From the NCBI GenBank assembly GCA_005862225.1, contig SZXV01000010.1, positions 1 through 64,000 of the forward strand: a stretch of DNA of 64,000 bases, given 5' to 3'. This document shows positions 8,158-16,566 of this stretch, one piece after another (within the stretch, counting starts at the first letter, position 1; the number at the start of each line of letters is the position of its first letter). Position numbers and translations under genes: made by a program. The notes under the pieces are model-generated. The model was given only the letters and a program-made list of their open reading frames with translations, was not told the DNA's origin and searched no databases. This DNA comes from Chlorobium sp. GTDB taxonomy: Bacteria > Bacteroidota > Chlorobiia > Chlorobiales > Chlorobiaceae.

Positions 8158-8532
8158 ATGAACAATACTCAAGAAGTCAGCCCAATGACGGCCTTTTCCA
8201 TGATTCAAAAAGGGGCAATGCTTGTCGATGTCCGTGAAGCAAATGAAGTTGCAAGAAAATCATTTGATGTTTCGGATGTCATGCTGATTCCTTTAAGCGA
8301 AATAAAAAAACGCTTTCAGGAAATACCTGTAGACCGTGAGGTAATTATTGCCTGTAACCTTGGTAATCGCAGCATGATGGCCCTCCGTTTTCTGATGAGC
8401 CAGGGATATAGTAAGGCTGTCAATATGCAGCACGGAATTGTGCGTTGGGAAAAGGATGGGCTTCCGCTCAAAAAACAGCCGAAACAAAATGCTGGTTCAT
8501 GGCTGTTGCAGAAGTTGCAGAGACAGGGTTAA
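8158..8532 (+). CDS. Single-domain rhodanese-like sulfurtransferase
   Basis: 124 residues, one rhodanese domain. The CH2A-like motif LVDVREANEV lies at about 22-31. The active-site loop is CNLGNRS in VIIACNLGNRSMMALRFL, so the catalytic Cys that carries the persulfide is present. The domain ends with the GIVRWEKDGLP strand and helix typical of small cytoplasmic rhodaneses, followed by a basic tail. It would move sulfane sulfur between donors and thiol acceptors. Such genes are common in sulfur oxidisers. It is the only plus-strand gene in this part and stands alone. Confidence 0.88.
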   Translation: MNNTQEVSPMTAFSMIQKGAMLVDVREANEVARKSFDVSDVMLIPLSEIKKRFQEIPVDREVIIACNLGNRSMMALRFLMSQGYSKAVNMQHGIVRWEKDGLPLKKQPKQNAGSWLLQKLQRQG

Positions 8533-8552
8533 TACTATTTTTTTCGGGAGCT

Positions 8553-8593
8553 GGTCAGTCGGAAAGCAACCCTCTTCGACTGACCGAAGAGGG
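8553..8593. terminator. Two mutually exclusive stem-loops between convergent genes
   Basis: GGTCAGTCG (8553-8561) pairs perfectly with CGACTGACC (8577-8585). Alternatively, CCCTCTTCG (8570-8578) pairs with CGAAGAGGG (8585-8593). The two stems share bases and cannot form together. It sits between the convergent rhodanese and SRPBCC genes, where a bidirectional terminator is expected, but neither strand has a good downstream U-run. Confidence 0.45.
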
Positions 8594-8594
8594 C

Positions 8595-9041
8595 TTATGC
8601 TGTCTTATTGAGATCAGCCTCTGCCCGAGCTTTCAACGCCTCATTCATCGTCTGATATCCCTCTCTGAACCTCCCTTCAAGCAGAAAAAGAACTGGCGAA
8701 GTCAGTATTCCGCTGAACGTTTCTGAATGAAGAAAGCGACATTGCCCAAGATTCACCACTTCGATAGCAAAGGAGTGATAAGCCTCAAAAATACCTTTGA
8801 TGAATATGGCCTGCCATCCAAGCGTCAGTGGGGGTTCGCATCGCATGACAGTCGCATGAAAAATAATTTCAGGAAAACCATCAAGCTTGGCCGTCAATTT
8901 TAGCCGCTCACCTGCTGAAACTTTGCCAATAATCGAACGGATAAATGGGTTCCACTCTGGATAAAAAGGAAATGCTGCCAAAACAGCCCAAACCTTTTCT
9001 GCCGGTGCGTTAATGATGATCTCATGCTGAAAAGTTTTCAT
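8595..9041 (-). CDS. SRPBCC (START-like) domain protein
   Basis: 148 residues of a single helix-grip SRPBCC domain. Visible features are an opening strand FQHEIIINAPAEKVWAVLA, the WNPFIRSI turn, and a final long helix (GRFREGYQTMNEALKARAEA) that closes the hydrophobic pocket. Members bind lipids or polyketide-like ligands. This one resembles the group annotated SRPBCC domain-containing or polyketide cyclase/dehydrase. No catalytic residues are conserved across the family, so the ligand is unknown. It stands alone between the rhodanese and patatin genes. Confidence 0.75.
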   Translation of the reverse strand: MKTFQHEIIINAPAEKVWAVLAAFPFYPEWNPFIRSIIGKVSAGERLKLTAKLDGFPEIIFHATVMRCEPPLTLGWQAIFIKGIFEAYHSFAIEVVNLGQCRFLHSETFSGILTSPVLFLLEGRFREGYQTMNEALKARAEADLNKTA

Positions 9042-9176
9042 TGTACTGTTTTCCGCAGAATTTAAACCATCCTCAAGAGAACCAACAGCGAGAGGCCAAT
9101 AACTCGCACCGCCCCAACCAGTGGGGCATTCAACCCGGAGAGATTCAATCGATATAACGAAACAACCTTTTTGGCT
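9042..9176. repeat. Chlorobium-type dispersed repeat (copy 1)
   Basis: Contains GCCCCA/TGGGGC (stem, about 9110-9126), then ATTCAACCCGGAGAGATT. The latter resembles AATTCAAGCCTGAGAGATT at about 14160-14178, after GGTGGGG. The shared arrangement suggests a short dispersed repeat family. The two copies are imperfect. Confidence 0.4.
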
Positions 9177-12100
9177 TTAGTTGAAAAATATAACTCCCTC
9201 CTTGTAGGCATTCCACAACCTGGACACAAACCCGCTCCAATGATGCATGAAAATGTTATAAAAAGGGATAAGCCCCAATAACAGGACTAATAACAAAAGA
9301 ACGAGCAGAAGACGAAAAGCCCACTCAAGCCGTGGATTGCCAGTTATTTTATGGATATGAGTTTCAAGAAGTCTCCTGACCACCAACACGACAATATCAA
9401 TCGCCAGCAATGTACCGCCAAAGAACGTGACATTCTCAATATTGAAGAAAAAGCCTAATCCAATCATGGCTATTGATGCCAGCATAATGAGCTGTAACCA
9501 GTATCCTGACAGGGCTCCAACAATGGTTTTTGGTGTTGAAAAATCGAGCATGCCGAGCAAAATCCAGTTCAGTGTTTTCAGGTAACCACCAACTTTATTG
9601 AGCATCCCTTTGCCAGAATCAAGCCGTTCAACCATAGACGAAAACACTCCCGCTCCCCGTCCAAGACGCCTTAACCCTTGCTCAGGTTCAAGCTCTCTCT
9701 CAACATCATAGTTTTCCAGAAACGTTTTTTTCCATAATGGTTCATCGTTTCCATTAACGGTTGAGGTTGAGGCCGATGTCATGCTTGACTTGATTTTACA
9801 GAGAACTTTGCATTGTTGCTGATCTTTCTCCGAAGAAAATCGAGGAGATTCCAGCTCAGCAATCCACTCATCCAGAGTCTCGCTGATAATGATTTCCTGG
9901 ACTTCAGTAATAAATTCTTTTCTCTTTTTCCTTCTCTCTTCGGTGCGTAACAGAGTCTGGCGTTCTTCTTCGCTGGTGAGCTGCTTGTCTTTTTCAACAA
10001 GCAAATCAGGAAGCAATGCGTTGATAATTATTTCAGCGGCATCAAGCCTTCCCCACATGATATCATTTCGACGCCACTTCCTGTCGAGAAAGCCTCCAAA
10101 TCCGCCAAGCGCAATTCCGGCAAGTTTCGGCTTCTGTGTTTCAGCTTCATTCCAGAGCGTGGTGGCATCCGCAGAGCTGATCCTGTAAATATCAACAACG
10201 TTGCCTTCACCATAATCATTGCCCGCAAAAAGCTGAAACGTGGTTGCATCATAAAGATCGTAACCGTAGTCATACATTAATCGCAGCCGTCCGGCTATTT
10301 CAGGATAATCATTGCTGAGCTTGCTGATTGCCAAAGCTATTGATTCACTGGCCTTAAGTGTCGCATGGTGAAGAACATTGTTCCCGTCTTTGATAAACGT
10401 CCCCAGACGCTCCATAAGCCTTTTAAAGGCAATTCCGGATTCACTGTTACTCTTATATTCCTGTGCAAAAAAACTTGTTATCTTTTCTTTTGAAAAATCT
10501 CCTGACAAGAGAGGCCATTCAGAAAAAAGATAATTCTCATCTCCAGAAGCAAGAAGTCTCTCTTTAAGAATGTAGTACGACTTCAGGTTTTCTTTGACAA
10601 TGTCATCATAAAATATCCTGATTGAACGAATAAAATTATCGTTCCAATCGAATTCAGTAGCATAATCCGTCTGATTATTTTTATCGAAACAGAGATAAAC
10701 TATTTTTTGTTCTGATATTGCTTTTTCAAGATTTTTCCTGAAAAAGCTTAATCTGCGAATTCTGAAATCGATATCAAACTCTCGAAAAAAGTTCTTTTCT
10801 GCCATCATCATCGTGGATTTTGGATTACTGCTCATAAAAGCATTGCAATAATCTATTCTCCACATCTTGACATACTCACGAATAGTATTGAAAATGTCGA
10901 AATCTTCATCAACCATACATGCTTTGGCAATCATCAAGGCCAACTGGTCAGTCAAGAGATTTAATCGGGTATAATGATAGGCCGTATATGCTCCTCCCAA
11001 CTCATTGAGCATACTGTTAAAATCTTTCTTCTCTTCTCTTTTTTCATTTATTGGATTGGCGATATATCGCCAGAAATCTTTTATTGCTTCATATTTTTCA
11101 TCCCGCACAAATGAAAAAAGATTTTTTGACAGCTCTTCCTTGTTGTATGCGGAATTTTTTAATGCAAAAATTTTAAACTCATTTTTTATATGTTTTTCAA
11201 GCTCATCTTTATTCTGATCGAACATCTTTTCATCAAGAATATGCTGAACTTTTTTTATCCAGTCATTTCTTTGCTTTAAAGAATTCAGCTCCTCCCTGAT
11301 GGTCTCATATCTCGGCATTGAGAATGCCAGCAAGCCGTTTTTTACAAATGAAATCTCTTTATTGGTCTCCTGGCCATCTTTCATTTCGGGAGATGGATCA
11401 ATAAAAAGAAGCTTTCGTTCAATCGGGCAGGATGCCTGACGTGCATGAATCGCATTAATGGCGTGACCAAAAGGCTTGTTGTCGAGGTATCCTCCATCAG
11501 AAAACTCCCTTTCCTCAAGCTCCACAACATCTTTTTCAGCTTCAGTCCCGGCATCAATATGTTCGTATTTTTTGAAAAACAGAGGCCTCCAGTCACTTTT
11601 AATGGATTTGAGCGTTTCATTGATCTTTACCGGTTCAAAGGCTGGCGGAATAGAGGAGGTACAGCGTGAAGCAAAGGCCAGCATGGGATCGAACTCTTTG
11701 GTAAAATGATTGGGCGTTTTTGCCCAACCGGATGATTTTTCGCGATACCTGAAGGGGAAAACATGCTTGTAAATATGCTCATAAGCAGTTCCACCACTTA
11801 ATGACAGGGGTACCTGGATGCCACGCAGATCGGTTGCCGTAACAAAAAGATCCATTGATTCGATATGGGGAAAATCTGTTCCCTTTTCCTCCATTTTTGT
11901 GAATGCTTCGAACAATTTCGCAAACATTCTCTGGCTGTTAAACAGAGATGTTTTCGGCTCTTTTGATGGAAAAAGATGGGGTTGTGACAGTGAGTCGTTG
12001 AGAAGTTTATCGATATCCCCTTCGTCAAGCCAGATATTTTCAAGAGCATCCAGATTATCAAGCCCTCGAACAAGACTTTTTGCCAGAAAAACACCGTTTA

Positions 12101-12434
12101 TGCCCCCTGCAGAAGTGCCGGAAATAATATCAACGACAAATTTATGTCTGAATGCGGAGGGAATTTCATTCGAGAGATAGTCTGCAATCTTCCTATACAC
12201 TGAAGAGGTCTCTTTCTTGCCGGATAATGCTTGCTGTTCTGTTCGTGATGCCTGGCCGGTTGCCTCTTTCCCGGCATGTGGTGCTGTAGCCTTGACCATA
12301 CCCAGCAGCTCCTGAGCAATACCATTCATATAAATGGCAAGCGAGATGCCTCCATACATCACTACAGCAAAACGAATCTCTTTGGTAATTTCTTTATTGC
12401 TGTCTGTGGAAGAGCATGAAACTGGATTGTTCAT
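9177..12434 (-). CDS. Large patatin-like protein with C-terminal membrane domain
   Basis: 1085 residues. The N-terminal patatin phospholipase domain has the oxyanion segment VVMYGGISLAIYMNG (24-38), the nucleophile elbow GTSAGG (Ser108) and the dyad Asp in DGG (Asp313). The active site of a lipid acyl hydrolase is therefore complete. A long, mostly helical middle region (about 330-900) matches the layout of the TIGR03607-type patatin-related proteins. Four or so hydrophobic segments at about 975-1065 (WLQLIMLASIAMIGLGFFF, LLLVLLLLVLLLGLIPF) would anchor it in the inner membrane. It stands alone. Its role in the cell is unknown; lipid remodelling or a defence effector are both possible. Confidence 0.85.
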   Translation of the reverse strand: MNNPVSCSSTDSNKEITKEIRFAVVMYGGISLAIYMNGIAQELLGMVKATAPHAGKEATGQASRTEQQALSGKKETSSVYRKIADYLSNEIPSAFRHKFVVDIISGTSAGGINGVFLAKSLVRGLDNLDALENIWLDEGDIDKLLNDSLSQPHLFPSKEPKTSLFNSQRMFAKLFEAFTKMEEKGTDFPHIESMDLFVTATDLRGIQVPLSLSGGTAYEHIYKHVFPFRYREKSSGWAKTPNHFTKEFDPMLAFASRCTSSIPPAFEPVKINETLKSIKSDWRPLFFKKYEHIDAGTEAEKDVVELEEREFSDGGYLDNKPFGHAINAIHARQASCPIERKLLFIDPSPEMKDGQETNKEISFVKNGLLAFSMPRYETIREELNSLKQRNDWIKKVQHILDEKMFDQNKDELEKHIKNEFKIFALKNSAYNKEELSKNLFSFVRDEKYEAIKDFWRYIANPINEKREEKKDFNSMLNELGGAYTAYHYTRLNLLTDQLALMIAKACMVDEDFDIFNTIREYVKMWRIDYCNAFMSSNPKSTMMMAEKNFFREFDIDFRIRRLSFFRKNLEKAISEQKIVYLCFDKNNQTDYATEFDWNDNFIRSIRIFYDDIVKENLKSYYILKERLLASGDENYLFSEWPLLSGDFSKEKITSFFAQEYKSNSESGIAFKRLMERLGTFIKDGNNVLHHATLKASESIALAISKLSNDYPEIAGRLRLMYDYGYDLYDATTFQLFAGNDYGEGNVVDIYRISSADATTLWNEAETQKPKLAGIALGGFGGFLDRKWRRNDIMWGRLDAAEIIINALLPDLLVEKDKQLTSEEERQTLLRTEERRKKRKEFITEVQEIIISETLDEWIAELESPRFSSEKDQQQCKVLCKIKSSMTSASTSTVNGNDEPLWKKTFLENYDVERELEPEQGLRRLGRGAGVFSSMVERLDSGKGMLNKVGGYLKTLNWILLGMLDFSTPKTIVGALSGYWLQLIMLASIAMIGLGFFFNIENVTFFGGTLLAIDIVVLVVRRLLETHIHKITGNPRLEWAFRLLLVLLLLVLLLGLIPFYNIFMHHWSGFVSRLWNAYKEGVIFFN

Positions 12435-12511
12435 AATTCGTGAAATTCAGGAGTTAAAAAATAGATATCCAGAGAGTGCTTTTTGCATTATCGCTAAAAT
12501 ATCAAGAACAG

Positions 12512-12823
12512 TCACTGACCGACAAGCTCTGGCAAAGTCCTCTCCCCAATGATCTGATCGAAATCGACCGGAAACGATGGCTCAATATTGTTATGGCGAT
12601 CCACTCCTTCCGGCATGGCATGAATGCCCGTCGGAAACGACCCTTCGGCAAGAAGGTATTCAAGCAGATAGTTTGAGAGACGGTAATACCCGCTTGGCTT
12701 TCCTGTTGATGCAAGGGGTGGTTTTCCAATGGCCCAACCCTCAACAATCTCCTTGATGACTGGCAGATACAGCGCTTTTTTCAGTTCCTGTATCTGTTGC
12801 TGTTCTTGTGACATCAGATTCAC
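12512..12823 (-). CDS. Conserved-looking hypothetical protein, 103 aa
   Basis: The frame runs from MNLMSQEQQQIQELKK to PELVGQ; a second Met at codon 4 (12814) may be the true start. It has a predicted helical N-terminus, a central KPSGYYRLSNYLLEYLLAEG and an acidic end. No motif I recognise. Codon use looks genuine and no better ORF overlaps it. It is upstream of the patatin gene on the same strand, with an 80-base gap, so it may share its transcript. Confidence 0.45.
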   Translation of the reverse strand: MNLMSQEQQQIQELKKALYLPVIKEIVEGWAIGKPPLASTGKPSGYYRLSNYLLEYLLAEGSFPTGIHAMPEGVDRHNNIEPSFPVDFDQIIGERTLPELVGQ

Positions 12824-13011
12824 GCGTTATCGTTGAAAATGCCAATTGTTATCTTCCTGAATGCTTCAGGTTGTTCTATAATGACATTTTTTCAAGAGAA
12901 ACATACCCTATTTCTTGTCATTTTATGGAAAAAGAAGCTTTTCTAAAAACTTTTGCAGAGTCCTCCTGCAACCTTTCAAAATTTGCTATACTCTTTTAAA
13001 CATTTTTCCTT

Positions 13012-13728
13012 ATGCAGAAACCACTTCTGATTGTAAAAAATATCACCCATGAAGGGCCGGGACTTCTTGAGGAGCTGCTTCAGAATGAAGGTATTGCATC
13101 GCGAATTGAGGATCTTTCACGGGGTGGAACATTTCCTGACCCGCGCGATTATCGGGCTGTCATAGTGCTTGGTGGGCCCCAGAGTGCGAACGATGAAACA
13201 CCAGCCATGCAACTTCAGCTTCAGCAAATCAACACCGCATTGAACGAAAACATTCCTTACCTCGGAATTTGCCTTGGAATGCAGACACTTGTCAAAGCTG
13301 GAGGGGGAAGAGTCATGAAATGCCCTGAGAAAGAGATTGGATTTACGGACAACAATGGCAATCCTTATGGCATTGAACTGACCGCAGCCGGGCAACACGA
13401 TCCTCTTTTTGCCGGGCTGAAAAATAGGCTCACTGTCTTTCAGCTTCATGGAGAAACTGTAGAACTTGCTCCATCCGGCATGGAACTCCTTGCTTCAGGC
13501 CATCTCTGCCACAATCAGGCAGTGAAAGTGGGCACAAACGCCTACGGGCTGCAATGCCATTTTGAAATGACCTCATCTATGTTTCTGAAGTGGATGACCA
13601 TTGACGGTGATCTGAAAAGAATGAACCATAAGACACTCATTGATCAGTTCGAGGCTTGCCGTGAGGAATACACTGCAACAGGAACAAAACTGATGAATAA
13701 CTTTCTGGGCATTGCCTCCTTTATCTGA
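13012..13728 (+). CDS. Class I glutamine amidotransferase (GuaA-N/YfeJ-like)
   Basis: 238 residues with the full class I glutaminase fold. The catalytic cysteine is in YLGICLGMQTLVKA (about residue 90). The His-x-Glu partner region is read as LQCHFEM near residue 180, after the FQLHGETVEL strand. Length and lack of a synthetase domain match stand-alone GMP-synthase-like amidotransferases, which supply ammonia or act as gamma-glutamyl hydrolases. The partner enzyme is not visible nearby. A hairpin with a T-run follows (13765-13800). The upstream region is AT-rich and gives it its own promoter. Confidence 0.85.
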   Translation: MQKPLLIVKNITHEGPGLLEELLQNEGIASRIEDLSRGGTFPDPRDYRAVIVLGGPQSANDETPAMQLQLQQINTALNENIPYLGICLGMQTLVKAGGGRVMKCPEKEIGFTDNNGNPYGIELTAAGQHDPLFAGLKNRLTVFQLHGETVELAPSGMELLASGHLCHNQAVKVGTNAYGLQCHFEMTSSMFLKWMTIDGDLKRMNHKTLIDQFEACREEYTATGTKLMNNFLGIASFI

Positions 13729-13764
13729 AGAAAATTATCTGGCAGCAAACAAAGTTCCTCCATC

Positions 13765-13800
13765 ACCGCTTTATGAGAAGAAGCGGTCACAATGTTTTTT
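13765..13800 (+). terminator. Probable rho-independent terminator of the amidotransferase gene
   Basis: ACCGCTT (13765-13771) pairs with AAGCGGT (13781-13787) around a 9-base loop, followed after a few bases by TTTTTT. It lies 37 bases past the stop codon. The stem is short. Confidence 0.5.
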
Positions 13801-13859
13801 CCTGAAAAGTGTACTCCATCACCTACTGTGGCTCAACAAAATAACCTCTTGCCTTGACA

Positions 13860-14063
13860 CTATTTGAATGCTTCACCAGGCTGAAGACCTGCCGCCTTCA
13901 GAATTTTGGCAAGAGGGCAAAACCCTGTAAATGCCGCCTGAAAAAGGTTTGCTCCCACAAAACCGGTAAACCAGAGCCAGTTCGGGTTATGGTAGACTGA
14001 GAGTAAAACACTTGAAAGCACAAAACAACCGGCAACAGCAAACACGACGCGATCGATATTCAT
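13860..14063 (-). CDS. DUF2892 (YgaP-like) two-helix membrane protein
   Basis: 67 residues from ATG 14063; a GTG twelve codons upstream is possible but would add residues not seen in the family. Features are [21 protein letters not shown], a second hydrophobic helix from [17 protein letters not shown], and the signature [16 protein letters not shown]2892 domains dimerise in the inner membrane and are often linked to rhodaneses or to sulfur and cyanide handling. Near it on the same strand lie a methyltransferase, a DUF134 regulator and an OsmC protein, a set often found together in anaerobic sulfur bacteria. Confidence 0.85.
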   Translation of the reverse strand: MNIDRVVFAVAGCFVLSSVLLSVYHNPNWLWFTGFVGANLFQAAFTGFCPLAKILKAAGLQPGEAFK

Positions 14064-14286
14064 TGTCAAAGCATTTAAATGATAAATGAAGCTCCCCACA
14101 GCAAGCAGCGGGGTATCTGGTTATAAAAGAAGATTAACAAACTTCACCGCAAAAGGTGGGGAATTCAAGCCTGAGAGATTAACAAACGCTACCCCGCTGC
14201 AGTGTTACAGTCTATGAGTTCATATTTAATCGATTCGTTCACAAAACAAAGCTTGGGGAAACAGAGCCCTTCGTGATTAAACTTGC
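14064..14286. repeat. Dispersed repeat copy 2 in intergenic region
   Basis: Two hairpin-like GC blocks: CCCCACAGCAAGCAGCGGGG near 14094, and GGTGGGGAATTCAAGCCTGAGAGATTAAC near 14154. The second resembles the repeat near 9115. Nothing else coding is visible here. Confidence 0.35.
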
Positions 14287-14946
14287 TCAAGACATTGCTC
14301 TGGTGGCTGTCACTAAAAAAACCGGATAAGAAGCACTGACACCAGGACTATTAACTTTTTCAAGCGTGTAAATAGTTTCAAACGAGATGTGATCCAAACC
14401 CGCTGCTTGCAGTTGAACGGCAAGGGCTGTTCGATCAAACCCGTGATGCACCTTTTCAAGCGGGTCATCATGAAAAGAGCCATCTTCCTGATCAAGATCC
14501 GCCAGGGCAATCAAACCACCTGGAGAAAGCAAATTCGATATTTTGTCCAGAAATCCTGCGGTATCATCAATATGATGCAAAGTCATGCTGCTGTAAATCA
14601 GCTCAAAGCTTCTCTCATGTTGTGCAGTAAAATTGGGCGACTGTGAAAGATCAAGACAGGTTGTCTCAATCGTTGCTCCTGGGGCATTGTGAATTTTTTG
14701 ACTGAGCACCGCAAGCATCTCCGAAGAGGTATCAATTGCTGACACACTCTTTACCAGTGGAGCAACTTCAAGAGTGACAAGGCCGGTACCACATCCAAAT
14801 TCCAGGGCTCGCATGGTTTTTGCAGGCTGTACCGCAGCAATAATTGCTTGTGCAACCGCCTGCGCAAGAGCCCTGCGTCGAGGGTTCTCATCCCACTGCA
14901 AAGCCTCTCGATTAAATTTTTCTGGACTGTTCCAGGTATCAGTCAT
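14287..14946 (-). CDS. Class I SAM-dependent methyltransferase
   Basis: 219 residues. The glycine-rich SAM motif ALEFGCGTGLVTLEV is at about 47-61, followed by the acidic end of beta2 (VSAIDTSSEML). Motif IV-like YSSMTLHHIDDT lies near 117, then SPGGLIALADLD. This is the UbiE/Methyltransf_11-12 type acting on small molecules. The substrate is not evident. It may be co-regulated with the DUF2892 gene downstream and the DUF134 and OsmC genes upstream on the same strand, where arsenic, sulfur or redox functions are common. Confidence 0.85.
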   Translation of the reverse strand: MTDTWNSPEKFNREALQWDENPRRRALAQAVAQAIIAAVQPAKTMRALEFGCGTGLVTLEVAPLVKSVSAIDTSSEMLAVLSQKIHNAPGATIETTCLDLSQSPNFTAQHERSFELIYSSMTLHHIDDTAGFLDKISNLLSPGGLIALADLDQEDGSFHDDPLEKVHHGFDRTALAVQLQAAGLDHISFETIYTLEKVNSPGVSASYPVFLVTATRAMS

Positions 14947-14982
14947 GATATCAATAAGTAAAAATGAGAATATTATGACACA

Positions 14983-15450
14983 TCAGGCTTGCGGTTCAGA
15001 AAGACACCCTCCCTTGCGGTGTAACCCTGCGCCACAAGAAGGACAGACATTTTCCCTGCATGGCTCACCCTTACGATGCGGAAGCTCAAGGCCACATTCA
15101 GGACACACGCATATATCGGGACAATTAGAGGCAATACTATCACAAACAGCTCTGAACACTCCCCCCTGGATACAAAGCTGCTTGCCGTCAACAAGAGCTT
15201 CAGCCACTTTTTTTCGGGCAGTTTCGAGAATACGACCAAAGGTAGGACGGGATACATTCATCTGCATTGCCGCATCCGCCTGATACAAACCCTCCTTGTC
15301 CGCAAGCCTGATCGCTTCCAGCTCGTCAATGGTTAACTGAACACTTTTTAACACTTCAGAGTTTACTCCATCCGGCTTGAAACAGGTAACCTTGGGAAGA
15401 TCCTGAATACTGCGGCAGTGTAAAGGCCTGCCAGCCCTCATTTTTTTCAT
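14983..15450 (-). CDS. DUF134 helix-turn-helix protein with C-terminal cysteine cluster
   Basis: 155 residues. The first about 95 are a DUF134 regulator: RPLHCRSIQDLPKVTCFKP, then LTIDELEAIRLADKEGL, and the HTH NVSRPTFGRILETARKK. From about residue 108 a second part has three CxxC-type pairs (CPDICVCPECG, ENVCPSCGAG) and a final GGC. This could bind zinc or an iron-sulfur cluster and would let the protein sense metal or redox state. DUF134 proteins often lie by dinitrogenase-iron-molybdenum-like genes. Here the neighbours are OsmC (upstream) and a methyltransferase. Confidence 0.82.
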   Translation of the reverse strand: MKKMRAGRPLHCRSIQDLPKVTCFKPDGVNSEVLKSVQLTIDELEAIRLADKEGLYQADAAMQMNVSRPTFGRILETARKKVAEALVDGKQLCIQGGVFRAVCDSIASNCPDICVCPECGLELPHRKGEPCRENVCPSCGAGLHRKGGCLSEPQA

Positions 15451-15476
15451 CCGTTACCCATCAGGAATCTGTGTAT

Positions 15477-15878
15477 TTACCGGGTAACTGTTTTAACAAC
15501 AAATTCCGGCGGTTCCATGATATGACGTTTCACCGCACAGAGATTGGCCGCACTGATAACAGCATCTTTGTATTTTTCAGGAAAACTCTCCGGCAGTTCA
15601 ATGGCAATCTCAATCTTTCCTATACCACGCCCACTCTCTTTGGCATAATGAGTCTGAACAATTCTGATATCATCGGTCGGGATACCCCTGCTCTGGCAAA
15701 ATGACAAAACAAAAACTCCCGCGCATGTGCCTATTGAGGCAAGAAACAGGGAAAAAGGCTCAGGAGCAGAATCTTCCCCCCCGGCATAGGAGGATTGATC
15801 GGTTTCAATCGTAAACCCATTAAAATCGGCATTAACCTTCTTTCCGCCAGCAAACGTTACAATCATTTCGCTTTTCAT
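15477..15878 (-). CDS. OsmC/YhfA-family thiol-dependent peroxidase-like protein
   Basis: 133 residues from ATG 15878, which has a purine-rich AGAGAG upstream. The open frame extends 65 codons further 5' but with unlikely sequence. The family's two redox cysteines are present: GTCAGVFVLSFCQSRG (peroxidatic region) and NLCAVKRHI. The sequence starts MKSEMIVTFAGGKKVNADF. OsmC proteins form domain-swapped dimers that reduce organic hydroperoxides, and YhfA-type members are less well defined. Immediately upstream of the DUF134 regulator on the same strand. Confidence 0.85.
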   Translation of the reverse strand: MKSEMIVTFAGGKKVNADFNGFTIETDQSSYAGGEDSAPEPFSLFLASIGTCAGVFVLSFCQSRGIPTDDIRIVQTHYAKESGRGIGKIEIAIELPESFPEKYKDAVISAANLCAVKRHIMEPPEFVVKTVTR

Positions 15879-16093
15879 GATAAACAACTCTCTAAATTGT
15901 ATAAAAGATTTTGAGTTAATTATAATCATAGGCTCATAATAAAGCAAGCAGTTTCTGCTCAAATAAATTTGGCGCTCAGTTTCAAGCCTGCAAAGAAAAG
16001 CCTCATCAACAGTTGTCAGCATTATTGCTCTTGGATATCCTTTTTGAAGACTTATTTTCGAGCTACTGAACATTTCAGGGAGATAATATCCTT

Positions 16094-16549
16094 ATGGAGA
16101 CCAACCTCATCATCATCATGTCGCTTGTGCTGGCTGCCGGAATTGGCGCTGGTATGGTGATTGGTATCTTCGTTGCAAAAGGAGTGTTGGGTAAAATAAA
16201 CAAACGTGTAAAGATCGGGGCTTCAACGGTCAGCGGACGTGGCGCTTTTGCCCTGAAAAAATTTCGGGAAGGTGATATTATCGAGCAATGCCCTGCTCTT
16301 GAAGTGACCGATCAGGACATTGGTGGTGAATTGCTGAATTACGTTTTTTACGGCAGCAGTGAATCTGCCCGTCTGGTGGTTATGGGTAACGGGATGCTCT
16401 TTAACCACTCATCAACCCCCAATGTTGCCTATTATCGCGAGAACACAGCTCTTGGGCCGGAGCTTATTCTTTATGCCTTGCGCAATATCCAAAAAGGTGA
16501 GGAGCTTTTCTACAGTTACGGAGATGAGTGGTGGTCAACCCGGCAATGA
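16094..16549 (+). CDS. Membrane-anchored SET-domain protein
   Basis: 151 residues. Residues 5-32 (LIIIMSLVLAAGIGAGMVIGIFVA) form one transmembrane helix. A compact SET domain follows: VSGRGAFALKKFREGDII, then MLFNHSSTPNVAYYRE (the N-H-S/pseudoknot motif with the SAM-contacting Asn-His) and LFYSYGDEWW (catalytic Tyr). The post-SET cysteine cluster is absent. SET enzymes are lysine methyltransferases that act on proteins. Bacterial, membrane-tethered, minimal versions are not well studied and the substrate is unknown. The domain would lie in the cytoplasm if the N-terminus is outside. Confidence 0.82.
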   Translation: METNLIIIMSLVLAAGIGAGMVIGIFVAKGVLGKINKRVKIGASTVSGRGAFALKKFREGDIIEQCPALEVTDQDIGGELLNYVFYGSSESARLVVMGNGMLFNHSSTPNVAYYRENTALGPELILYALRNIQKGEELFYSYGDEWWSTRQ

Positions 16550-16566
16550 TCTGCACATCTCTGAAA

